From NCBI RefSeq assembly GCF_000250985.1, contig NW_013524649.1, positions 254,258 through 318,257 on the forward strand: a stretch of 64,000 nt of DNA, read 5' to 3'. The notes under the pieces are model-generated. The model saw nothing but the letters and a program-made list of their open reading frames with translations. It was not told the origin of the DNA and made no database searches. A program made the position numbers and the translations under genes. This DNA comes from Nematocida parisii ERTm1. Lineage: Eukaryota > Microsporidia. Below, piece by piece: positions 36,980-45,116 of the stretch. How positions within the stretch are numbered: position 1 is the first letter of the stretch; each line of letters opens with the position of its first letter.

Positions 36980-37486
36980 GGATAATTATACTTATTTATA
37001 CTCATATGTTTTTTTAATATTTATGAGTGTATATGTAATAATAAGTAGTATTATTTACACATAGTAGAATATAATATAGACTAAAATAATAATAAGTATG
37101 TTTAGTATAATAAAAGAGAGTATAGAGAGTGCTGTACAACTTATTAATTAGATACTCAATTACAATAAAGAATAATTACTTATTAAAGAATTTAGGGCAT
37201 AATCAGAGCAGTACTGCAAGGATATTTTAGCATATTCATTATTTATAATACAATATGCAAAAAGAAATAGTTATTTATACACAATGTATTATAAATACGG
37301 TTAAAAATTTAAATAAGACACAATAATAATTAGAATAAAAACAAGAACGTGCAAGTGATTTATACAATTACAGAGATATACATAAGAGATGGTGCGGGTT
37401 TTAGTGATTTCTATCTAATTGAATATTAAGGATAGAATATACAAGACATTTCAAAATATAAATTTGCAATTTTCTTTTTTAATAAA
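36980..37486. other. AT-rich spacer, no gene seen
   Basis: 507 bases before PAB1. Copies of the TTACACAATGT element (about 37268) and otherwise only short frames. Confidence 0.5.
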
Positions 37487-39025
37487 ATGAACATTCAAGA
37501 GACACAGAAAGAGAAAAAAGAAGGACAGATTGGTAAACAGAACACTATTTATGTTGGAGACATTCCAATGGCCACAACAGAATCAGAATTATTCCAGATA
37601 TTCTCAAAAGTAGGACAGATATACACCATAAGCATTCTTAGAAAGGAAGTATCAATAGTGAAGGACAAATGCTATGCATATGTAACATTCTTTGATGAGT
37701 CATCAGTTCCCATAGCAATAGAGACATTTAATTTCTACAGTTTACACGGATCGCAGATAAGAGTGATGCCATTTAATAAGGAGAGTGTAGTGGGCAACAG
37801 AGAGGGGAATATAGTGATAAAAAATTTGCCAAAGGAAACTGACAATCAGACGTTATATGATACATTTATTGTCTTTGGTCCTATTCTTAGCTGTAAAGTA
37901 GTAAAAAACAATTTATCTGAGTGCACTGGTGTTGGGTACATCCAGTACAAGGATCCAAAGGTTGCAGAGGTGGCCATCCAGATGATCAACAAGATAGTAC
38001 TTAATGGGAAGAAACTGTGTGCCACGCAGTGCATACCCAATGATAAAAGAGAAAAGAAGCGGGAGAACGTGGCCAAAATATTTACGAATATTTATGTTAA
38101 GAACTTCCCTGCTGGAATAACAGAGGAAGAGATTGAGGCAAAGCTGAAGGAGTATGGAGAGCTTACTTCCTTCCTAGCACCGCGCACAGATTCTGGCGAG
38201 ATGCGGGGGTTTGCGTTTGCCAACTACCAGACGCACGAAATGGCAGCTGCCGCAATTGAAGCACTCCACGACAAGCCATTCCCAGGGTACCCCGAAGGAA
38301 CTGAGAATTTGTACGTGCAGAGGGCCAAGTTGAAGAATGAGAGAGTAGAGGAGATGTTAGAGTACTTCTCACAGGTACCAGAGCACGAGCGCAGAAGAAA
38401 TATTTACATTACAAATCTGCCAGGAGAGTTGAATGAAGAAGATGTGGTAAAATACTTCAGTAAGTACGGGCCAATAGTTACGTATAAGCTAGGAACAGAC
38501 GCAAAGAACAACAGATCGTACGGGTACGTATTCTACCAGAAAGCAGAAGATGCAGCCAAGGCAGTAGAACTGGCAAACAAGAGCGAATACTGCGAGCAGA
38601 CACTGGATGTGGCATTCTTTAAGTGCAAAAAGCTGAGAGAGCTAGGCAAACCAACATACAATATTTATAACACGGCAGCAGGAAACGGTGCATACGATCC
38701 TGCGAATGGAAAGGGAAAGAAAAAAGCACATGTATCACCTGCAGCACAGGATAATGGCTGCACTGCAGGATACCAGCTATACACGCTCATCCTGTCTCTG
38801 GCACCAAACTACACAGAAAAGATATCCCAGGCAGGTTTTGCTAATGAAGAGGAATTTGCAAAAAAGATCACTGGAATGATTCTGGAGTTAGATGCAGAGG
38901 AAGTCAAGAGAGCGGCTGTTTTGGGCAATGTTTTATCTAATTATGTGGAAGAGTCTTTAGAGGAGATTATTAGGGATCAGAAAAGGGAAGAGCCCGCAGA
39001 GGACAAAGCAGTAGCCATAGAATAA
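37487..39025 (+). CDS. PAB1: polyadenylate-binding protein
   Basis: 512 aa with the family layout. RRM1 starts at TIYVGDIPMATTESELFQIF (about 20-95). RRM2 holds GNIVIKNLPKETDNQTLYD (about 106-180). RRM3 holds NIYVKNFPAGITEEEIEAKL and GFAFANYQ (about 200-275). RRM4 holds NIYITNLPGELNEEDVVKYF and GYVFYQ (about 304-375). A C-terminal MLLE domain has LYTLILSLAP and FAKKITGMILELD (about 430-495). The Pro-rich linker before MLLE is very short, about 35 residues against over 100 in yeast. It binds poly(A), joins mRNA ends through eIF4G and controls decay. From about 38000 the gene is visibly GC-richer than its 5' part. Confidence 0.96.
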   Translation: MNIQETQKEKKEGQIGKQNTIYVGDIPMATTESELFQIFSKVGQIYTISILRKEVSIVKDKCYAYVTFFDESSVPIAIETFNFYSLHGSQIRVMPFNKESVVGNREGNIVIKNLPKETDNQTLYDTFIVFGPILSCKVVKNNLSECTGVGYIQYKDPKVAEVAIQMINKIVLNGKKLCATQCIPNDKREKKRENVAKIFTNIYVKNFPAGITEEEIEAKLKEYGELTSFLAPRTDSGEMRGFAFANYQTHEMAAAAIEALHDKPFPGYPEGTENLYVQRAKLKNERVEEMLEYFSQVPEHERRRNIYITNLPGELNEEDVVKYFSKYGPIVTYKLGTDAKNNRSYGYVFYQKAEDAAKAVELANKSEYCEQTLDVAFFKCKKLRELGKPTYNIYNTAAGNGAYDPANGKGKKKAHVSPAAQDNGCTAGYQLYTLILSLAPNYTEKISQAGFANEEEFAKKITGMILELDAEEVKRAAVLGNVLSNYVEESLEEIIRDQKREEPAEDKAVAIE

Positions 39026-39057
39026 ATAAATCACTACATAATTTACTAACTTAAAAA

Positions 39058-39129
39058 TGGAGAATCCAAGGATTGAACTCGGGACCTTGTACATGCGAAG
39101 CACACGCTCTACCACTGAGCTAATTCCCC
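39058..39129 (-). tRNA. tRNA-Ala (CGC)
   Basis: 72 bases including discriminator A. The acceptor stem GGGGAAT pairs with ATTCTCC, with a G-T pair at position 3-70, the alanine identity element. The D arm is GCTCAGTGGTAGAGC, the anticodon loop TTCGCAT gives anticodon CGC, and the T arm is CCGAGTTCAATCCTTGG. No intron. A T run follows on the minus strand. It starts 33 bases past the PAB1 stop. Confidence 0.95.
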
Positions 39130-39331
39130 TATAACCAGAATAATTCATAAGTCATAGTAATGTTAGAATTTCCAATATACTATATGCAGTACTAGTATAA
39201 AGGGGCATTTACATGCTTATACCATACATGCATGCAACATGTATTGTGGTGGGTCAGTGCTAATCAGCAGTAAAAGAAATAAACCAAATGAACTGTTATA
39301 ACTCGGAAATACTTCAATATTTATTATTGCA

Positions 39332-40996
39332 TTATAAGTCGTATATTCCATCATCTGAATTATTATTAGTGAACTTATCTGTGTCTTCACTCTTTGGAAT
39401 CTCTCTTAGATTATCCTGCGGTATCGGCGCTTCTATAGTCTCTGTATCTACATGCACTGGTTCTGCCAGCACAGGCGGTAATATTGGCTGGTCTAAAAAC
39501 TCTGCGAATGTGAACAGGACTAATGAGTGCATCGTATTAGGAAGCCACACTAATTGTGCAAGCAGTGATAATGAGTGTGGTATTACATTTGGTACATTCA
39601 TTTGCAATAAATAGCACCTGTTACACTCCTTCTCCTCACAGTATTTATTATACAGTGGTTGTGTAAGCGACGTAAGCAGTTTCTTTGCAAGCGGCAGCAC
39701 ACTCTCCTCAATATCATTGAAAATAGAGTGAATCACTGAAGGAGTATTTCTGATTTTAGTATACGCCAGGAACAGCCAGAACCCAATAAGAATGCGAATG
39801 TCTTCTATTAATAAGTCATTCTGAAGGTGTTCTCGCAGGGTTAGCAATACATCCGGTGAGAATAATTTCTGTGACCCACTTCTAAGACCTATGCATATGG
39901 CAGTTTTAATTACCAAGAGTGAGTCTGTGAGTGAAATTGTTGGAAGATGCGGCAGTACATTAAGTAATTCATTCACTGCCTCATCATCAATAACTATTGA
40001 ATAATTTGAAATTATTCCGAAATATTCTGGTGTACCTATCCTTACTGCAGCAATATTCTTTGGTATTTTCTGTGATAAATTTGAATGAATTCCTAGAATG
40101 AAGTTCAACCTGCACGGACAGAAGCGTGCATTTGAATTTTTATTATAATCCACTTCAGAAAAAAAACTCCATTTTTCAGCTGATCCTTCAGTGAATGACA
40201 GAAGGTAAAGTGCTGCCATATCCCGTCCAGAAAATATTATTTCAGAGAACTCAGACAAATACTTTGTGTACTTTGGATAGGAAGAGAATGCATAGAGAAT
40301 CTTTAAGGCATGCTCTGGATGAGTTTTCATAGTAAATTCCATCCACTCTTTCCACCGCATTTCAAAGAAATAGTTCACAATTGATACGTCTCTGTTCATT
40401 AATTCCGCAAGTGATTTAATCCCACATCTAGCAAGTGTTCTATTCTTACCACATCCGAATTTCATTAAGCCATCAATGAACCCATTAAAAATAAGCAATT
40501 TTCTGAATGTAATGGAATCCTTGCCTATTTCTACTAAAACATTCAGTACAATCTCATTTCCCATAAGAGATTTCTCTATTAACTGTCCAATTTGGTTTAA
40601 TTCTATTATTCCTTTGGTTATTGCTGGTTTATTATATTTAATCAGGATAAAAACAGTATTTCTTATGTCTTCTACTTCTTCTGATATACTTCCTGTAATT
40701 AGTCTAAGTATAAATTCAATTCTTACTTTACTTAGGAATATATTCGAGAATTCTCTCCCATTCTGTTCTGTGAATATCTTAATAAGAATCTTAAATATAC
40801 TCTGTACTTCAGGCGGGTACGCCTCTGTGTTACATATAAGGAGGGATATTAATGGATCTATAAATTCAGTTCCTCCTATTAAACTATCTTCATTAACTAT
40901 ATCCAGTGCTTCTTTTAATGCCGCCTGTCTATCTTTTGTATATGTAGCTGTTTTAAGCTGAACTGCCGCTATTACAGCTCTTTCCTGTAAATCCAT
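39332..40996 (-). CDS. helical-repeat protein, USO1/p115-like
   Basis: 554 aa from ATG 40996 (MDLQERAVIAAVQLKTATYT). An upstream ATG at 41098 would add 34 hydrophobic residues read through promoter-like AT sequence and is less likely. The protein is almost wholly alpha-helical in armadillo/HEAT style, ending in an acidic Pro/Glu/Asp tail (from about residue 505). The opening, with ERAVIAAVQL..AT...DRQAALKEALDIV, resembles the start of the Uso1/p115 head (E-R-V-x-x-x-x-L-x-x-D-R-R-x-A-x-x-x-L). Uso1 tethers ER-derived vesicles to the Golgi. The long coiled coil of yeast Uso1 is absent. Other armadillo proteins cannot be excluded. Confidence 0.7.
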   Translation of the reverse strand: MDLQERAVIAAVQLKTATYTKDRQAALKEALDIVNEDSLIGGTEFIDPLISLLICNTEAYPPEVQSIFKILIKIFTEQNGREFSNIFLSKVRIEFILRLITGSISEEVEDIRNTVFILIKYNKPAITKGIIELNQIGQLIEKSLMGNEIVLNVLVEIGKDSITFRKLLIFNGFIDGLMKFGCGKNRTLARCGIKSLAELMNRDVSIVNYFFEMRWKEWMEFTMKTHPEHALKILYAFSSYPKYTKYLSEFSEIIFSGRDMAALYLLSFTEGSAEKWSFFSEVDYNKNSNARFCPCRLNFILGIHSNLSQKIPKNIAAVRIGTPEYFGIISNYSIVIDDEAVNELLNVLPHLPTISLTDSLLVIKTAICIGLRSGSQKLFSPDVLLTLREHLQNDLLIEDIRILIGFWLFLAYTKIRNTPSVIHSIFNDIEESVLPLAKKLLTSLTQPLYNKYCEEKECNRCYLLQMNVPNVIPHSLSLLAQLVWLPNTMHSLVLFTFAEFLDQPILPPVLAEPVHVDTETIEAPIPQDNLREIPKSEDTDKFTNNNSDDGIYDL

Positions 40997-41408
40997 AAAA
41001 ATACATAAAAACAACACATAAAAGAATAAAAACACACGAAATATGACATTAATCCAATCAGAGACAGAATAAATACTTAAATACATCTGTAAGTACATGA
41101 ATCAGTATATTTAAAACATAAACATAAAATACGTTATATAAACAACAATATATCCAAAAATGCCATGTTTTATTGTATATTTATGATTATTCTTAAGTAA
41201 ATAGTACATGTAACCCATTAAAACAGCTATTTTATTCTATTTAAAGGTATCTCTTTAATTATAACCCTAGATTGTATTCAATATTTACTGTTTTATTGTG
41301 TATAAGGATATCTCTGATTATAATTAAATATAATTATAAATTATAACTTGTTCATATTTTCTTAATACATGAAGGGGTTTTTATATTTAAAATAATAAAA
41401 ATAGAAAT
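40997..41408. other. AT-rich spacer, no gene seen
   Basis: 412 bases between two minus-strand genes. It holds a partial direct repeat (ATTTAAAGGTATCTCTTTAATTATAA at about 41238 and TATAAGGATATCTCTGATTATAA at about 41301) and no gene. Confidence 0.5.
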
Positions 41409-42374
41409 TTATTTATTCCCATCTAACCATTCAGTTGCAGACTGCCCTGCCACCATTCCTGAGTATGCAGCAGTTATAGCCTGCCTGTACTTATTATCTT
41501 GTACATCACCTGCTGCGTAGAGTCCTTCTATTTCTGTTTGCATAGAATTCTTATTTGTTAATACGTAATTATCATTTGCTAATATTCTCTTTCCTGTTTC
41601 TTGTTCTAGTGACTTTAAAAAAGACGTGGATGGATCATGCCCTATTGCAAAGAACAGTCCGTCTGTCGCCACTTCTGTGATTTCTTCTGTCTTTACATTT
41701 TTTATTACAACCGAACTTAAAGAAGTATTATCCCCCTTTGCTTCTACAAGGACACTCCATGTAATTATTTCTACATTTAGCAGATTTCTTATTTTACTTA
41801 AAAGATCCGGTCGAGCACGGAATGTTTCTGATCTGTGCACTAAAATCACTTTACTTGCGATTTGTGAGAGGTACTGAACTTCTTCCATTGCTGTATCACC
41901 ACCACCAATCACCACAACCACTCTGCCAGAAAATGCCCACCCATCACAGGTGGCACATGCACTGATTCCACTCTGCCAGTACTTATCAACACCAGGTGCA
42001 TTTAGCTTTTTAGCAACAGATCCTGTCGCAATAATAACTGCTTTACTTCTGAATATTCCTTCTTTTGTTGACAAAACAAAGTATCCCTCATCCTGTGAAA
42101 TAGAATTAACCCATAATTCCCGAATACGGGCATATTCCTGTGCGTGTTTATTAAATAAACTAGCCAAGTCCGGCCCGGCTATGCCAGATGGAAACCCTGG
42201 GTAATTATCTACATCTGTTGTTGTAGTAAGCTGCCCCCCTGGGAATTGTGTAGAACTAGTGTAATCCCCTGCCAGAATCAATGGTTTATATTTAGAAGCA
42301 TAAATAGATGCAGAGTATGCAGCTGGTCCACTCCCTATAATTATCACAGATTCTGTGTTAACACTTATACTCAT
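41409..42374 (-). CDS. TRR1: thioredoxin reductase, low-molecular-weight type
   Basis: 321 aa from ATG 42374 (MSISVNTESVIIIGSGPAAY). Upstream in-frame codons overlap the divergent RAD14 promoter and are not part of the family. FAD-binding GSGPAAYSASIYAS (14-27), GGQLTTTTDVDNYPGFP, IIATGS (115-119), redox-active CATC (140-143), NADPH-binding VIGGGDTAMEE (about 156-166), HRSETFRA, and C-terminal AAGDVQDNKYRQAITAA, which closes the FAD site. It reduces thioredoxin with NADPH. This is the homodimeric bacterial/fungal type without selenocysteine. The start codon is only 40 bases from that of the divergent RAD14 gene, so one short bidirectional promoter must serve both. Confidence 0.97.
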   Translation of the reverse strand: MSISVNTESVIIIGSGPAAYSASIYASKYKPLILAGDYTSSTQFPGGQLTTTTDVDNYPGFPSGIAGPDLASLFNKHAQEYARIRELWVNSISQDEGYFVLSTKEGIFRSKAVIIATGSVAKKLNAPGVDKYWQSGISACATCDGWAFSGRVVVVIGGGDTAMEEVQYLSQIASKVILVHRSETFRARPDLLSKIRNLLNVEIITWSVLVEAKGDNTSLSSVVIKNVKTEEITEVATDGLFFAIGHDPSTSFLKSLEQETGKRILANDNYVLTNKNSMQTEIEGLYAAGDVQDNKYRQAITAAYSGMVAGQSATEWLDGNK

Positions 42375-42414
42375 ACTAGGCCGAAAAAAAACTAAAACAA
42401 GAAAACAGCAGCGA

Positions 42415-42960
42415 ATGACAGATGCACCACATAACATACAAACAACAATCATAAAAAGGAATATATTATATGATAATACAAAAAACAAACAAACCATACA
42501 ATATGATGAATATTCCTGTGATATTTGTCTGTGTAATGGCGTAGACCAATCGATTCGCACTGCATTTAAAGTAAATTATTGCAAAGAGTGCAAAACACAG
42601 CTTGAATTAATAACACAATCCACTGCAATAAATGACTATTTATTAAGCAAAGAAGACGTAAAAGGTCTAAATCACATGAAAGTATCAAATCCACGGAATG
42701 AAGACTGGAAACCAATGATTCTCTACAGAAAATCTGAAGTAGAAGAAATTTCCAAGAGGAAGTATCCGAGCATAGAAGAGGAGAAGGCCCTTCGCAGGGA
42801 AAAACTCAAAAAAAGAAAAGAGAAATCGCTTAAGAAGAAACTTTCTTTACTTAGACAAACCACAAAATTAAGACTAAAACAAGAAACCACGCACTCACAT
42901 GAATTCTCAGAAGAAGGAATGTGCACGTGTGGTATGAAAATAGAAATTGAAGAAATATAA
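42415..42960 (+). CDS. RAD14: XPA/RAD14 nucleotide excision repair protein
   Basis: 181 aa from ATG 42415 (MTDAPHNIQTTIIKRN). The zinc finger has exact XPA spacing: C35-x2-C38-x17-C56-x2-C59. It continues with LELITQSTAINDYLLSKEDVKGL (family: ...ITKTEAK..YLL...DL), then NPRNEDWKPMILYRKSEVEEIS, a basic helix ALRREKLKKRKEKSLKKKLS, and a C-terminal HSHEFSEEGMCTCGMKIEIEE like the H-x-H-x-F/Y...C-x-x-C-G end of Rad14. It lacks the long N-terminal region of human XPA that contacts RPA32. It verifies damage and organises the repair bubble with TFIIH. Divergent from thioredoxin reductase. Confidence 0.9.
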   Translation: MTDAPHNIQTTIIKRNILYDNTKNKQTIQYDEYSCDICLCNGVDQSIRTAFKVNYCKECKTQLELITQSTAINDYLLSKEDVKGLNHMKVSNPRNEDWKPMILYRKSEVEEISKRKYPSIEEEKALRREKLKKRKEKSLKKKLSLLRQTTKLRLKQETTHSHEFSEEGMCTCGMKIEIEEI

Positions 42961-43255
42961 TGTAAACAGTACTTTATGGAAAATTACCAATAAGTTTTAT
43001 TTATTTTAACTCTATGTGTAATATGTAATATATTCTGTATACTATACAAAATATTTTACACAATGTGTTATTAATTATAATTACTTTATACACAATATAC
43101 AATTAGTAATAAATTGACAGTTTACACATTTGCTTATTCACAAGAATTAAGAGGTATTTAGCAGAATCCATTACAATCACTTTATTGGTACGCTTATTTG
43201 CCACTGTAACAAGCGGATTGTACAGTATTTATAGGCCAGTATCTAGGAGAAAATA

Positions 43256-43732
43256 ATGGGAAGAAGTACTATTAAAAAAGCAATGGATTCAGTCTTGGTA
43301 ATATTCTTTATAGGAGTAATTCTGTATCTTATATACTATTCTATATATAACATACACATTTTCAAAGGAACAGATAAGGAATTAAAAGAGATTTTCAGTA
43401 TATTAGTCAAAAATAAAATGAAGCCATTTAATACTGTAATGACAGACAACAGTATATCTCTGTCTAATATTGTAGACTGTTTAAGCCCGAGTGTAAATAT
43501 TCCCAGGCGGCTAACAGAAAAAATAATCAAAGCATCACTTGATAAAAAAGTGAACCGGTGGTTCTTCTTAGAGAGGATTATAAATTCACAGATTAAAGCC
43601 GGGAATGAGTATAAATTAACAATGTTATTAGAGCAGGAAGATCCAACTAAATTCAAGAAATTACTTGATTTATTAATATACACCGTAGATTTAGACATAA
43701 ACAATGAATTTATAGACAAAATAACTGAATAA
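43256..43732 (+). CDS. single-pass membrane protein, unknown
   Basis: 158 aa. A basic start (GRSTIKK) precedes one hydrophobic segment (VLVIFFIGVILYLIYYSIY, about 13-31). The rest is hydrophilic and helical, with no cysteine cluster or known motif. This would be a signal-anchored protein whose soluble domain (about 125 aa) faces one side of the ER or plasma membrane. I do not recognise it. It is preceded by about 290 bases of AT-rich sequence rich in TTACACAATGTG elements, and its stop lies 120 bases from the convergent UFD1 stop. Confidence 0.7.
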   Translation: MGRSTIKKAMDSVLVIFFIGVILYLIYYSIYNIHIFKGTDKELKEIFSILVKNKMKPFNTVMTDNSISLSNIVDCLSPSVNIPRRLTEKIIKASLDKKVNRWFFLERIINSQIKAGNEYKLTMLLEQEDPTKFKKLLDLLIYTVDLDINNEFIDKITE

Positions 43733-43852
43733 TCAGTTATTTCCATTAAAATTTTGATAAAAACCGTTATATCCCATAAATTGGTTTAGTAAATAAATGT
43801 AAAAATACCATAAAGTATATTATGGGAGTGTACGTATGAAGTAATTCATTAT

Positions 43853-44536
43853 TTATTCTTCTCTGAAAACAACTCCAAGTGCTTTTGCTGTATTAGTAAA
43901 AAATGGATCATTAATTGAAATTGTCTCGTTATCGGTTATGTTCATGAGAGAAGAAGAATCATCTAATTTATCTTCAATATAATCAGTCGGTGGAAGGAAA
44001 TCTACCTCTAAATCAGTATCTATTATATTTATACCAGGCCCTTTTGGTTTTATTTCTGCAACAGTGAATAAAATAGGCTTAAATTCACTTTCTATGTATA
44101 AAGATATCGTATCCCCTTCACTTAACACTTGGTAATTTCTTAGTGAATCCTCAAGTGATGCCTTTGGGTTTTCTATTTCCAGAAAGTCTTTGCTCTGCGG
44201 TAGTAGTCTAATAAACTCTCCTTTGGGCAGTGATACGTACGTTATTTCAACAGGTGATCCATCCAGTGCTAATTGATCGTATAACCAATTAGGCAGGATA
44301 GCTTCATCCGGTTCGTCTATAAATTCCTGTACACCCACGTGCGTGTAGGATATGTTGTCATTCGCTGATATTTTAAATATGTACGGTGTATCTACTTGTT
44401 TAGATATTAAAGTAACCAAACATATCTGTGGTAAGAATATCTTACCAGAATGATGCTCTGCTTTATTTTCTGTGTACCTTTTAGGGTTGAGTGTCCACTG
44501 CAATTCATTTCTTCTTGAGAAGAGTCTTGAAAACAT
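43853..44536 (-). CDS. UFD1: UFD1, ubiquitin-recognition cofactor of Cdc48
   Basis: 227 aa covering the double-psi beta-barrel and the alpha/beta-roll that form the Ufd1 N-domain: SGKIFLPQICLVTLISKQVDTPYIFKISAN (the family's GGKI.LP...L..L......P..F.L.N), THVGVQEFIDEPDEAILPNWLYDQL, FIRLLPQSKDFLEIENPKASLEDSLRNYQVLSEGDTISL (closely family-like) and DLEVDFLPPTDY. The C-terminal Npl4- and Cdc48-binding tail is very short, about 30 residues. With Npl4 and Cdc48 it extracts ubiquitinated proteins from membranes and complexes. Divergent from the mini oxidoreductase, with 36 bases between start codons. Confidence 0.93.
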   Translation of the reverse strand: MFSRLFSRRNELQWTLNPKRYTENKAEHHSGKIFLPQICLVTLISKQVDTPYIFKISANDNISYTHVGVQEFIDEPDEAILPNWLYDQLALDGSPVEITYVSLPKGEFIRLLPQSKDFLEIENPKASLEDSLRNYQVLSEGDTISLYIESEFKPILFTVAEIKPKGPGINIIDTDLEVDFLPPTDYIEDKLDDSSSLMNITDNETISINDPFFTNTAKALGVVFREE

Positions 44537-44572
44537 ATTTAACTTGAATATTTTTCTAATTTAATTCTGGTA

Positions 44573-45043
44573 ATGAAAGTGTTTGATATTGTTATAATAG
44601 GAAGAAATATCTCTGCAATGACAGCTGCCATCTACGCAGCAATGTCTAAAAGCAACACTTTATACATAAGCCCACCCACAGAGAAGGGTCAAGTAACCGG
44701 AGTGAATAAGTATGTTGGGTACTTATCCGGGGACTATGAGAACTTCCGTATGAGCACGTATAAACAACTAAAAAAATTCGACATTCCGGAGAGTGACTTC
44801 CCTGTAGAAAGGATAATGGTAGAGGATGAATATTTAAGAATATTTACAGATGAAGAGATCCTAGCAAAAACAGTTATTATATCAACTGATGATGTATTAG
44901 AGAAAGTAGAAGGGGACAATAACAGTAAAATGATATTTAAATGTGGTAATTTAATTAACAACCAAACAGAAATGATTGCACTAGCAGGGACTGGGTGCAT
45001 GGCTGCAATGGATGCACGCACTTTTATTTCAGAACATAAATAA
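44573..45043 (+). CDS. miniature thioredoxin-reductase-like protein, FAD half only
   Basis: 156 aa. The order of blocks follows thioredoxin reductase: FDIVIIGRNISAMTAAIYAAM (N-terminal Rossmann strand; GSGPAA replaced by GRNISA), EKGQVTGVNKYVGYLSG (like GGQLTTTTDVDNYPGFPSG), ILAKTVIISTDD (like SKAVIIATGS), then a jump to MIALAGTGCMAAMDARTFISEHK (like the C-terminal AAGDV...A..SG..A...). The whole NADPH domain and the redox CxxC are missing, and the dinucleotide signature is changed. It cannot act as a reductase of the normal kind; it may bind FAD or be regulatory. The frame is clean, with a normal start and spacing, so it looks like a kept gene. A paralogous origin from the gene 2.2 kb away is plausible. 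Confidence 0.75.
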   Translation: MKVFDIVIIGRNISAMTAAIYAAMSKSNTLYISPPTEKGQVTGVNKYVGYLSGDYENFRMSTYKQLKKFDIPESDFPVERIMVEDEYLRIFTDEEILAKTVIISTDDVLEKVEGDNNSKMIFKCGNLINNQTEMIALAGTGCMAAMDARTFISEHK

Positions 45044-45116
45044 TTCAGCACTATTTGAAATTTAATGAAAATAAAGAAGTTCTAGAATGAGTGAATACAT
45101 TGCATATCCGGTTTAT

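Noticed and set aside
40997-41098. Hydrophobic N-terminal extension of the USO1-like protein as a signal peptide
   Set aside because: The segment is the translation of an AT-rich leader and the family-like helix begins at Met of MDLQERA; kept only as an alternative.
42375-42560. 62-residue N-terminal extension of thioredoxin reductase
   Set aside because: It crosses the divergent RAD14 start, is hydrophobic junk in sequence, and the family begins at the Met before SVIIIGSGPAAY.
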